NCBI RefSeq assembly: GCF_030272615.1
Contig: NC_081412.1
Coordinates: 684,704,583-684,768,582 of the forward strand
Source of the DNA: Cryptomeria japonica
Lineage: Eukaryota; Streptophyta; Pinopsida; Cupressales; Cupressaceae
Direction of reading: 5' to 3'
DNA length: 64,000 nucleotides
The position numbers and the translations under genes were made by a program. The notes beneath the pieces were generated by a model, which made no database searches, was not told the DNA's origin, and saw only the letters and a list, made by a program, of their open reading frames with translations. How positions within the stretch are numbered: position 1 is the first letter of the stretch; every line of letters starts with the position of its first letter. Shown one piece after another: positions 52,874 to 63,320 of this stretch.

Positions 52874-54028
52874 ATGGAAAATTTGATGAAGCAACTTGAA
52901 GCAGCTCTCTTAGACTATGATACAGAAAAATTGAAAAACATCAAACTTGAAGATGATCTAAAAGCAACTCAGGATATCATTCAAGCACTTCAAGAGAATT
53001 TTACCATTTCAAGGAATAAGAGAAGAGAACTTTGTGAAAAGATGCAGAGTGAAAATGATAAAAAAGAAACTCTTAATGATACAATAAGCAAGCTGAAGCA
53101 AGAGAACATGGCAACAAAGAATGAGATGCAGGATATGACTATGAGATCTTGAAAAGAAATTGAAGAAAGGAAGAAGAATGAAGAGGAATTGACTAGAAAA
53201 CTAAATGATGCTAAAAATACAAATACAAGACTTAGTTATGAAAATGACTTGTTGAAAACAGATCTGTTGCATACACAAAATGACTCAAATGAACTCATGA
53301 GACAAAAATAAATCTTAGAAAGATAATTGGCTGCTACAAATCAACACAAGGAGAAATTCAAGAAAAGCTCAAAAGAACTTAATGACATGATAAAGAATCA
53401 GAAACCAAATGGTGACAATAATGGTTTAGGCTTTGAAGTTGGTGAAAGCTCCGGTACTGCAAACACATAGGATCATAGCAAATTGGTAAGACAACGAAAT
53501 GCTTATAAATTCAATGGTAAATTCTTTAATTGCAACAAGTATGGTCATAGAGAAAATCAATGTAGATCTAGAGATTATCAAAATACCAATACACCCACTG
53601 GTCAATGTTCAAAATGCAACAAAATTGGTCACAACTTTGAAAATTGCAGAATGAATGTGAGATGTTATGTTTGTGGAAGATTTGGACATCTATCAAATCA
53701 ATATAGAACTGGCATAGGATATGGAAAGGCTATTTAGAAAAATAATGTGACTTGTTATGCTTGTAACAAGATTGGGCATATTGCAAAATTTTGCAGAAGT
53801 AAGGGATCACCGGTAGACAACAAAAGTTCCAGTTTGAAAGGAAAAGAAAAAGTTGAAGAAGTTAAGCAAGAATTCTCAAAACAATGGATTAGAAAGTCAG
53901 ATCTAAATACTATTGGGAATACTCCTCCACTGGTAGAACCAATCAACACTTCACTGGGAGGACAAAGTAGTGCTTCACTGGTAGGACAAAGTAGCACTCC
54001 ACCGGCAGGAAGCTCTTCATCAAATTGA
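52874..54028 (+). pseudogene. GAG of the pol-less element: coiled coil plus four zinc-knuckle positions
   Basis: From ATG 52874 (MENLMKQLEAALLDYDTEKL) a long coiled-coil region (LEDDLKATQDIIQALQ, TISKLKQENMATKNEM) runs to about 53400. A nucleocapsid follows with four CCHC-like motifs: FFNCNKYGHRENQC (53519-53563; first Cys lost), CSKCNKIGHNFENC (53605-53646; complete), CYVCGRFGHLSNQY (53663-53704; last Cys lost) and CYACNKIGHIAKFC (53753-53794; complete). A Lys/Ser-rich tail ends at 54028. Stops at about 53150, 53311, 53324, 53468 and 53738 lie in one constant frame, so an intact ancestor is easily read. Copia GAGs usually have one knuckle. Confidence 0.8.
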
Positions 54029-54334
54029 AGAAATTTTCTTTGAGGGTTTGGCAATCGATGAGACATATGCTATTATTCCCTCGTTTAATGGTGAGAAGTT
54101 AGAAATTACTTTATTACCGACAGAAAATGTTAAGTGATTACTTAACCAACATGCATTAAATGTGGTAGATGGTAAATAGACTTTATAAATTTGTGATTTT
54201 GGTTCCATTTCATTTCACCAAGATTTCAAACTTCTGAAGAGTGCAAAATTTGCAGAGCTAAGGAATCTTTGAGCAAAGAGGCAAAGCACTCCAACAATCA
54301 ATCCATCCTAAGCTAGAAAAAGGTATTTATCATC
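54029..54334 (+). other. Spacer between GAG and the large ORF
   Basis: One frame reads EEIFFEGLAIDETYAIIPSF and then NGEKLEITLLPTENVK before stops. It looks like decayed coding sequence but matches no family I know. Confidence 0.35.
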
Positions 54335-57300
54335 ATGGCATCCACCTCTGCACTTGAATATATAGCAAACCCTACTATAGTCGAGGTTATAAAATTCCCT
54401 AGGCCCATATTTCAACTAGTTCCCGAGGTAGCAAAGAAAAATGACAATACAGGTGCTTTTTCCCAAATTCCAAAAGGAGTTGTTTATTCTAAAGACCCTA
54501 GAATATACATCCATTGCAACATAGAGGAATTAGGAGATGAAGAAATAAAAACCATGTATAAATTTGTCATATGTGATGATTTCGGAAATGTAAAACTAGA
54601 ACATAAAATTGTTGAAACCCTAGGATTTACTGAAATCCTCTGCATTCCTGAATTTCCCAAGGATGTGATTAGGATAGTTTTGAGTAGGGTACATGGTGAA
54701 TTATTCTGGTTAGATGCAATTCACAAAATTACCAAGGAAGCTGTGAAAGCTGTCACAGGGTTACCTTCCACCGGTAAAAGACCAAACAAGACTAAAAAGG
54801 TCTCAAATGACTTAGTAACTAAACTAACTGGTGCAACATCTGACAAATGGTCCTTGAGAGTCAATGATGTAACCGACACAAATGTGAGATTCATCAGCAT
54901 GTTTTTAGGGTATAAAGCTACTCATGCAAATGGACTTAACTCAATTTCCAGTTTATGCATAAAGAGTGCACATGATATGGTTAAGGACAATGTGAAGATT
55001 GATGTATGTGAATGGTTAAAGGATGAGTTAATTGATAATCTAGGAAAAATAAAGAAGGATAAGAAAGGAACTTTTAGATTTGGTAATCTACTTGTATGCT
55101 TGATGCTACACATAACCAAGCAGGTTCCCAATATAGGCCATAAAGAGCTTGGATTTGATATACCGATAGGGAAACAATTAACAGACCTATTCAATAACAT
55201 GGGTGAAGACAAAGAAAAGAATATCCATGACTATTTTCAAGCACTAAAGGCTAGGATGAACAAAAGATTCAGACTGTCATAGGAAATAGTGAACAAATAC
55301 AAAAAGGAAATATGTTTTGTGATCAAAAAGGATGATATCTGGATGGAAGCAGTAATCCCAAGAACAGTTTGGGTTACTGAGATGGGTTATGAGACCGATG
55401 ATCACATCATTGAGACTTATGCAAAAGCCTTTCTGGAAGAACCCAAGGAACCAAAGGAAGAAGCATTTGGTAATGTTGAGACCATAGAAAGCCAAATTCA
55501 ATCTAAGAAGAGAGTGAAAAAGGTTGAAGTCATTCTAAGAAGAGGATCTAGGCAGGCAAAAGTTATTAAAGAAGATGTACTCAAGAAAATTGGCATCACT
55601 GAGGATGAGTTAGCAACATTACAGCCTGAAACTCACATATCACCGGTAGCAACTTCTTCAGAGAATGACATACCAAGAACATTCAAAAGAGTTGTAAGAA
55701 AAAGGGATCCTTCACTGGCATCCACCCCCTCGCCTAGGAGAACTAGATAGAAACAACAAGCAGTGAGGTCTCCGGTTAAGAAAACTACACCAAAGAAAAA
55801 GCTAACACCAAAGAAGAAGAGGACTCAACAAAACCTGGCCCCTCTTGACAAATTATTGAATGAAATCACAGAGGAAGGGAAACTAAAGAACATAAAGAAA
55901 TTGTATGATACTTTGATAGTAGATGAAAAAGAACAAGTGTAAAACAATGTTATTTTGCACATGGACATGTATAAGAAGTTCTTAATGCAAGTGGTAGATG
56001 AAATACCAGATGAATTATTTAGGAGATTAGAAGCAAGAAGAGAAGTTGTTGTAGAGCTTGATAAGAAAATTAAAATTGAAAAACTACTTGTTATTTACCT
56101 AGTAAACTCACCCAAGGAAATAGATGATCTAATTGCTGAGGCCAATCGATCAGTATTCTCTACTGCACACCGACATATTGGACTAATGATAGGAAGAGTG
56201 AATGAGATAATAGAGGAAACAAAAAATGGATGGGATATATTCCTTGTGGAGAAGGAAAAACAAGAAGAGTATAGGAAACCAAATCCTATCAAAGTCTATC
56301 AAAAAGACAAAGATAAAAGAAAAGGGAAGGTTGGTGGACCTCCAAGCATCAAAGTAAAAGATAACCTATCCCACTGCCTCTGAGTACTCCACCAGTAAAA
56401 ACAACTGAAGATAAACTGGTAGATGTAAGTATGGATATAAAGGATATAAGTCCTAATCCTGAGATACTATACACAATTAATGTTGATACTCCAATAGTCA
56501 ACATTGTGGTAGATAAAGATACAACAGGTAAGACAGACATGGCTAGTGAGCCACCGGTAACTGATAAAGCTAATAACACAAAAAAACTGGCAGATGACCG
56601 GTCCATAGGCAGAGACTCAGACAGAGACAGGTCAATAAACAGAGCAACAAGTAGAGAAATAGGCTCCAAAATAGGAACAGGAATAGATTCATGTGGAAAC
56701 AGTGCCACCGGCAAAAGGAGAAGTACAAAATCCATTAATAAAGGAAATGCAAACATAGACAGACCTACCAGAGGTCACTACTAGCAAGGATAGTGCTCCC
56801 ATCGATGGAATTCAGTATGTTGGTTCCACTTCTACAACATTCAAATCTACAAATGTAACTGAAGTACTTTTGGACTCCATCAAAAGGATAACTGATTGTA
56901 GTTCATAGGCTTATAAAGCTATAGATGACACAATCCTAGTTTTGAAGATTATAGCTCCTAACTGTAACATAGACAATAAGGATTATTTAAACCAACTTGA
57001 CACTTTGACTAAATACATCACTGAGAACACAGTGACTATTGAGCAAATAAAGGAAGAGGCACTTAAGGAGAAGTTGGAAATTGAAAAACAAAAATTCTTT
57101 GAGGATGAAATAAAGAAGTGTACACAGCAATTTGACACACTTCTACCAGAACTGTGCAACTCACTGGAGGAATACAAAACTCTGTATAAAGACGTTTGCA
57201 AGACAACCTTTTTGACAGTTGACATAGACAAGAAAATGAGCAAGATACGAGATGAAATCAATAAACTTGCTGACAATTTTGTTAACTCACCTGATACATT

Positions 57301-57619
57301 ATCAGTTTTTGAAACCAAGATAACAAGTTTTGAGGAAGAGCTATTTAAATTAGGAAGAGAAAAGGAGAGAATAGTAGATAAGGAAAATAATTTGAGACTA
57401 AGACTAAGTCCAAGATTGGACTATCTAGCATCATTACAGAAGGAAATATCTGAGACATTAGTACAGGGACAGAGAACACCGACAGAGTATATGCAACACC
57501 TCACCGGTACAATTCACAGAATAGAGACAACAATAAAGGATAGCAAGAAGTTTATGGAGAGTATAAACTTTATTTTGGCAGATCTTTTTCAATTGGTAAC
57601 CAACCAACTACAAGGGTAG
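54335..57619 (+). pseudogene. Large ORF of unknown function in the pol-less element
   Basis: From ATG 54335 (MASTSALEYIANPTIVEVIK) a frame of 315 codons runs to 55282. It continues in the same frame to 55750 and 55955-56383, shifts frame at about 56361-56700, and returns for 56942-57619, about 1,095 codons in all. The N-terminal part is globular (GELFWLDAIHKITKEAVKAV then TGLPSTG; FGNLLVCLMLHITKQVPNIG) and vaguely recalls plant transposon-associated ORFs with a TGLPxxG motif. The middle is Lys-rich (KKTTPKKKLTPKKKRTQQ), like a nuclear signal. Then come helical, probably coiled-coil segments (EEALKEKLEIEKQKFFEDEI, LGREKERIVDKENNLRL). No pol, kinase or env motif is seen. Few lesions over 3.3 kb suggest coding constraint until recently. 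I cannot name a function. Confidence 0.6.
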
Positions 57620-57845
57620 AGCAGAAAACTACAACTCAATTTGACACCTTGACAACCTTTGTCATTGATGCCAAAGGGGGAGTAGTAGTATGAGAAAATA
57701 ATTGGTAGAAGACTTATCTACTCAGGGGGAACTCTTATATGTTTTTTTGGTAACACATTTTTGGAAACAACTTTTGGATCACAAGTTTTGGATACACTTT
57801 TGAAATTTTCTCATGAGTGTTGCCATCAATGCCAAAGGGGGAGAT
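57620..57845 (+). other. 3' UTR of the pol-less element with repeated polypurine tracts
   Basis: GCCAAAGGGGGAG at 57670-57682, CTCAGGGGGAA at 57721-57731 and GCCAAAGGGGGAGAT at 57831-57845 next to the LTR. The words GTCATTGATGCC and GCCATCAATGCC precede the first and last copy. The same arrangement is seen in Copia B. Confidence 0.7.
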
Positions 57846-58645
57846 TGTTGGCATATGCACACTCCAATGAGACATTGTAGGTGATTGAGGATTTTGTCAT
57901 TGATGGAAACCTTACAATCCTATGGCACTGGCAAGACATCACACCGGCACTAGCAAGATTAGACTCTACACCGACACTCAGACCACCTGCACCGGTAGAG
58001 AAAAGAAGCATACTGGCACAGAGGCCGATAGTTTGTTATAATATATTTTGTTTATTACTGTAAAATCTTTAGAAGCCAACTTGGCAACATTGTAAAATGA
58101 CTCATATATATAAGAGATCATTATAGACCAATTAGGTAAGCATGAAGGAATGTAATTAGGTGAAATAAGGCAGACCTATTATGTGAATTAGAGGTTAAGG
58201 GTTTATGTAAGAAGCAGAGTACAAATCGGTACTGGATCTAGCATAGTAGATGCTATTTTGAAGCAGTACAAGACACTAGATTTATATAATCCATTTTTGT
58301 AAATCAGTGAGACTTCCTATTTTGTATTTGAGCAATGAGCTCTAGGCACTTGGCCTTCCTGCATGTGCAAGCCCCTTTTGTAGTAGTAATATTCTCTTAT
58401 TGGCCAATAAGTGAATATTGTGGGTCACAAATCCCACTGAGATTTTTCCCACACCGGGTTTCCTCGTTGAAATATTGTGTTATGGTGTGTTTCTTATGTG
58501 GTTGCTTTTAATTCTGTTCATTGCACTATTTCTTGCTTACCGGTACACTATTATAATATGTTCTACATGTTTTAAGTTAAGAAATTCACATCACCGGTTA
58601 GATACTAATTCACCCCCCCTCTTAGTATCTGTGGGAATCCTAACA
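57846..58645 (+). repeat. 3' LTR of the pol-less element
   Basis: 800 bp. The hairpin arms here read AGATACTAA and TTAGTATCT, so both sides of one base pair have changed relative to the 5' LTR. Many differences between the LTRs are C/T or G/A, often at CCGG/CTGG. Confidence 0.9.
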
Positions 58646-58935
58646 AAGGAAAAGAAAATAGAGGCCATAAGGGAGGCTTTGGAGGAAGAAACTCAGAGCA
58701 AAGAACACAAGGTGAGTCTAAACTCACTGAGCAGCAAGAAAGTGGCACTAGTAAAGGATGATTCAATAGAGGAAGGGGGTCAAGCAATGGATTTAGAGGA
58801 AGGTCTAGTGGAAAAGGTAGAGGCTCCTCATATTTTGCCTCAATGAAGTGCTACCATTGCAATCAACTTGGTCATCCAGCATATGGGTGTCTAGAGAAGG
58901 GATCATCATCACATAGTAGTTGCCTTAGAATCAGA
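58646..58935 (+). pseudogene. Gypsy B gag, C-terminal part with zinc knuckle
   Basis: Gly/Arg/Ser-rich linker (NRGRGSSNGFRGRSSGKGRG), then CYHCNQLGHPAYGC at 58849-58890, a complete CCHC nucleic-acid-binding knuckle. One stop lies in the linker. Joining 51998 to 58646 restores the Gly-Arg-rich stretch, confirming the insertion site. Confidence 0.8.
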
Positions 58936-59440
58936 GGTAGGTGACAAGTTGATGATAAGAAGAACATTGATAAAAGAACCTGTCAGAGAAGAGCCTAGCC
59001 AAAGGAGGTCATTATTTAGGATCAAATGCAAGATTATGGACAAAGCTTGTAAAGTGATCATTGATTCAGGGTCAATAGACAATATTGTGTCATAAGAGGC
59101 AGTGAGTAAGCTTAAATTGAAAAGGATACCTCACAACAAGCCATATAGGGTCACTTGGTTGAACAAAGGCCAACATGTCCTAGTCAATGAGCAAGCATGG
59201 GTGGATTTCACCATTGGGAGGTATAAGGACAAAGTGTTATGTGATTTCCTACACATGAATGCATGATATATTCTATTAGGAAGACCATGTCAATTTGATA
59301 GACAAGATATTCATGATGGAGCCAAGAATGCATACTCATTCAAGAAAGAAGGAGTCACATTCAAGATCCAATCTATCCTTCAGGAAGGTGAAGAGAGGGT
59401 AGCAGGTCCTAATGTCCTTTTGGTGAGTGATAAATAGTTC
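58936..59440 (+). pseudogene. Gypsy B aspartic protease
   Basis: KACKVIIDSGSIDNIVS has the catalytic DSG (59063-59071). Then VSKLKLKRIPHNKPYRVTWL, VDFTIGRYKDKVLCDFLHM and YILLGRPCQFDRQDIHDG, the second conserved ILLGRPW-type motif with W as C. Stops follow at IVS*EAV, NA*YILL and SDK*FLK. Confidence 0.82.
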
Positions 59441-60840
59441 TTGAAGACACTTGAGGAAGGTGAAGGTGTAGGGTTTGCATTAGTGATGAAGCCTAAAGAG
59501 GAAGACAAGAAAGAGCAGCAAGATTTACCAATAGAGGTTCAAGACCTATTGAAAAAGCTCAAAGAAATAGTGAGTGATGGACATCCAGCCACCTTACCTC
59601 CTAAAAGAGCCATAAGCCATCAAATAGACTTTATTCTTGGAGCATCCTTACCTAACAAGGCAGCTTACAAGATGACTCCCCGAAATTTTTTTGAGATTTC
59701 CAAACAAATCCAAGAGATTTTAGACCAAGGCCTAATTAGGAAAAGCATTAGCCCTTGTGTTGTACCTACCATTTTAGCCCCAAAGAAAGGTGGTACTTGG
59801 AGATTGTGTACTAGCTCTAGGGCTATGAATATGATCACCATTAGATATAGCTTTCCAATTCCTAGAATAGAAGACCTAATGGATTGTTTAGGGGAAGCCA
59901 AATACTTTACCAAGATTGACCTTAAAAGTGGATACCACCAAATTAGGATTAAGAAGGGTGATGAATGGAAAACAACATTCAAGACAACAGAGGGTCTTTA
60001 AGAATGGCTTGTAATTCCATTTGGCTTATCCAATGCTCCAAGAACCTTCATGAGGCTCATGAATGAGGTGATGAAGGACTTCATAGCTAAATTTGTGGTG
60101 GTATATTTAGATGATATTCTCATTTTCAGTAAGGATAGGGCAGATCATATTAATCATTTGCAAAATGTGCTACAAAGATTGTATGAAGAGAAGCTAACCA
60201 TGAACTTGGACAAGTGTGAATTTGTTAAGAAGGAGTTGGTTTACCTTGGGTTTGTGTTGTCACAAGGAAACCTCAAGATGGATCCTAGCAAGGTTGAAGC
60301 CATAGTAAATTGGCCTACTCCTAAGTCAACAATAGAGGTGAGAAGCTTCCATGGACTAGCTCAGTATTACATGAAGTTCATTAGGCAATTTGGTGTTATA
60401 TGTGCACCAATGTTGGACACTATTAGAGGTGGAATGAACAAACAAATAGAGGTTTTGAAACCTTGAAAGAGATGATAGCTACTTAACCGGTGTTAGTGTT
60501 GCCTAGTTTTGAGAAGCTCTTCACAGTGGAATGTGATGCAAACAATGTTGTAGTAGGTGCTATCCTAAGCCAAGAAGAAAGACCAATAGATTTCCATAGT
60601 GAGAAGCTAAGTGATGCAAAGAGGAAATACTCCTCATATGATTTGGAATTATATACTTTAGTGCAGGATTTGAGGAAGTCGAGACACTATCTCCTTCATA
60701 AGGAATTTGTAGTCTATACAGACAATCAAGCTCTAAGCTTTCTAAACTCACAAGACAAACTCAATCACAAACACATGAAGTGGCTAGAGTATATGCAAGC
60801 CTACACATTCACAATCAAGCACAAAAAAGGTTAGTTAAAC
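59441..60840 (+). pseudogene. Gypsy B reverse transcriptase and RNase H
   Basis: RT: HQIDFILGASLPNKAAYKM, GGTWRLCTSSRAMNMITIRY, TKIDLKSGYHQIRIKKGDEW, FGLSNAPRTFMRLMNEVM and the catalytic YLDDILIFS (60103 onward). Then LVYLGFVLSQGNLKMDPSK and RSFHGLAQYYMKFIRQFG. The YLDD box and DLKSGYHQI are intact. RNase H from 60490: FTVECDANNVVVGAILSQ, FHSEKLSDAKRKYSSYDLEL, YTDNQALSFLNSQ. Breaks are a stop after TTEGL (59999-60001), a frameshift at about 60465 and a stop after HKKG. Loss of function looks moderate compared with Copia C. Confidence 0.9.
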
Positions 60841-60855
60841 TGGGTTGCTGATGCA

Positions 60856-62351
60856 TGTTGGCATATGTGCAGAGTATGTTGACATGATGATATTGTATGT
60901 TGTCATTGATGTCAATATGCTGAGGAGTGAACTGGTATATTGAAGTTAAGCAACTAGCAAAGAGAACCGGTATATGTGCAAAAGGTGAAGCGGTACATTT
61001 GTCCAAGTGAACTGGTATATTGGAATGTGAACCGAGATATGGAATGTTTTCTATCAAGGTTTAATATGGTATGACTACCGGTTGGTAGTCTCAGCCTTAG
61101 GGTTTCCAGTTTAAGTGTTCCAAGCCTATGTGATTCAACCGATGACATTGTGTGATGAGTTAGCATTGTAACGAAGATCAAACTGTGTTGCCACATCAGC
61201 CTTATGCGTGTGAAGGATCTTGTATGAAGGAGATTGATCCTATCTACCTTAGGAATGTGCAAAGTCTCTGTAAATAGTGGAGAACGCGTGATGGGTTATC
61301 ACCTCCATGAAGCGGTGAAGAACGAATGATGGAGAATGTCTTGAGATCTATTCAAGACCGTTGTATGCAATGCAAAGTGTTTAATGGTCAATATTGAACC
61401 AATTAAATTGCTTAACCTAAATGTTTAGAGTTTAGGGTTTATGCTACCAACCTATCTGTTTCCTATAAGGTCGATGTTGTGTTTCATGTTGAGGTTGTTG
61501 GGAAATGTTGTGTGTGTATCTAAGTGCAGAGATACATGATTCTTGTCAGACCAGATAAGATAATTGATACCTGCAGAGTGTGTCTATAGAAGGAAGAAAC
61601 TAAAGCGGACCTGCATTGGCATTGAGTGTTATTACCAGATAATTGTAATACCTATTGATCTCTAACCACTTCAACAGTTGGAAAATCCCTTAACAGGGTA
61701 GCTTTAACCCGCTTGCTGAAAATCCTTTAACAGGGTGACTCAAAGCCATTGAGATCTTAAAATCCTCTAACAAGGTAACCTTTAATAGGGTTTAACCCTT
61801 AACCCAGTATTCTAGCCATCCCTTAACCGGGTGATCCCTAACAGGATCGGTTCCTAACAAAATTTTGTTGTAATAGTCTTTAACAGGACTAGGCTCCTAA
61901 CAGAGCGGACTTTTAAAGAGTTCAAGAATAGCTTATGGGTATTCATCCCCACCGTGGTTTTTCCTAGTTGGGTTTCCATGTGAAAAATATGTGTGTCATG
62001 TGTGATGCCTTTTCATGTGATGCTTTGTTATTTTCTGTCAAGTAGTGAATCATGTTGAACTAGCAGGTTATTATATAATTGATGGTAAATTACCTATTTA
62101 TGCATAAGGATAAAGTGGAAATGAGGGGGTAGGTTGTATGGAAAGCTAAGTGTTGCCAGTTTATGTCTTTCACAGTCTCATTGTGTTTAACCGGTCATAA
62201 TCTGGTTTAGACCAGTGTTAGTGATTGCTAGTCAAGTTCAATATTTGCAATCAAACTGGTTCAAGAAAAGTTTTTGTGTCTGTACTGATTCAACCCCCCC
62301 CCCCCGCTCTCAGTATCGGTTTGGTACTCATTGTTCATCATTGAGTTATCA
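60856..62351 (+). repeat. Copia D 5' LTR
   Basis: About 1.5 kb. The end contains TACTGATTCAA, a 12-C run (62294-62305), then GCTCTCAGTA, so TACTGA and TCAGTA can pair. 61670-61900 has repeated CTTTAACAGGGT / CCTTAACCGGGT words, as internal LTR repeats. Confidence 0.75.
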
Positions 62352-62422
62352 ATTGGTATCTGAGCATCCTCTAGGTCCTCTATGTTGTAAGCTTAACCGC
62401 TTGAGGGAAAGATCCTATTGTA

Positions 62423-63320
62423 ATGATGAAGAGGGAAGGTCCAAAGTTCAATAGAGATAACTTTAAAATATGGAAGGACAGAATGAAGATATACATCAGA
62501 AGTATGGGTGCTCAACACTGGAGCTATATTAAGAATGCTTATGTTATTCCTACTGGTACTCTCATCGATGATCAAAAGAGAGAGATCCAGGAGAATGGGC
62601 AGGACATGGAAGCCCTAATCAGAAACTTATCTGACATTGAGTTTATTGATGTCTAGGATAAAGACAATCCCAAATAAGTATGGCATTCTCTTTTGAATAT
62701 CTATGGCGGCGATGAGCATGTGAAACAAACTAAGGAAGAGAGCCTTAGGGGAAAGTTTGAAGACATGTAGATGGTTGAAGGAGAGACTATTCAACAATAT
62801 GGAATTAGAATCAAAACTATTGTTGGAGATATCAAGAGTGCAGGAAGTGAAATAGATGATTCTACTGTAGTTAGCAAAGTCTTGAGATCCTTATTACTGG
62901 TCTATGCAATAAGGGTTGTTGCTATTCAGGAGTTGAGGTCTATAGACAAGACAAAGGTATCCCTAGACTCCATCACTGCAAAGTTGACAGCCTATGAGAT
63001 AAATAACTATGATGGCAGTATTTAGAAGACCGAATCAGCCTTTAGAGCATCTGCTGCACCGTCTAGAAAAGGAAAAGAAGAAAGCACCCATGGTGAACCA
63101 AGATAGAGCAGAGAAATGGATGATGAGGAGATCCTTATGGAATTTGAAGCTCTTCTTGCCAAGAGACTTCCTAAGGGAACCAGTAAATACAGAGGTAAGC
63201 TCCCTTTGAAATGATTTTCTTGTAACTGAATAAGACACATTGCTATAAACTATCCTAATGGTGATAACAAGGAAAAACCAGAAAGGTTAAAGAAATTCAA
63301 AGGAGGAAACCAAAGAAACT
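62423..63320 (+). pseudogene. Copia D gag
   Basis: ATG 62423 (MMKREGPKFNRDNFKIWKDR), then MKIYIRSMGAQHWSYIKNA, YGGDEHVKQTKEESLRGKFE, GIRIKTIVGDIKSAGSEIDD and STVVSKVLRSL. The zinc knuckle near 63215-63255 is destroyed (F-S-C-N-stop-I-R-H). Stops at FIDV*, NPK*, EDM*, DGSI*, GEPR* and LPLK* lie in a mostly constant frame. Confidence 0.78.

Larger units (their letters stand above)
51999..58645 (+). mobile_element. Pol-less LTR retrotransposon with GAG and a large unknown ORF
   Basis: LTRs 51999-52802 and 57846-58645 are clearly homologous. They start TGTTGGCATATG and end GGAATCCTAACA. PBS GGTATCAGAGCC (52806-52817) and polypurine tract GCCAAAGGGGGAGAT (57831-57845) are intact. The flanks GAGGA (51994-51998) and AAGGA (58646-58650) are a one-mismatch target-site duplication. 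The interior holds a coiled-coil, multi-knuckle GAG (52874-54028) and a long ORF region (54335-57619). No protease, integrase, RT or RNase H motif is seen in any frame. It must move with enzymes from a relative; Copia B has a matching PBS, PPT and LTR-end structure. It recalls TR-GAG-type non-autonomous elements but carries an extra ORF of about 1,095 codons. Confidence 0.85.
49535..60855 (+). mobile_element. Gypsy B: Ty3/Gypsy element, interrupted twice
   Basis: 5' LTR 49535-51138, PBS TTGGTATCAGAGCC (51141-51154), gag from 51213. It is interrupted by the pol-less LTR element at 51999-58645 (flanks GAGGA / AAGGA), then gag zinc knuckle, protease, RT and RNase H continue. At 60855 it is cut by Copia D, within the sequence for the RNase H end (LNWVADA). 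Integrase and the 3' LTR lie outside the window. Gypsy order PR-RT-RH is clear. The RT resembles chromovirus-type plant Gypsy elements (inference); no chromodomain can be checked. Confidence 0.88.

Noticed and set aside
54335-57619. Large ORF as an envelope-like gene
   Set aside because: No signal peptide or membrane helix is visible; the protein is Lys-rich and coiled-coil-like, and it sits where pol should be rather than after it.
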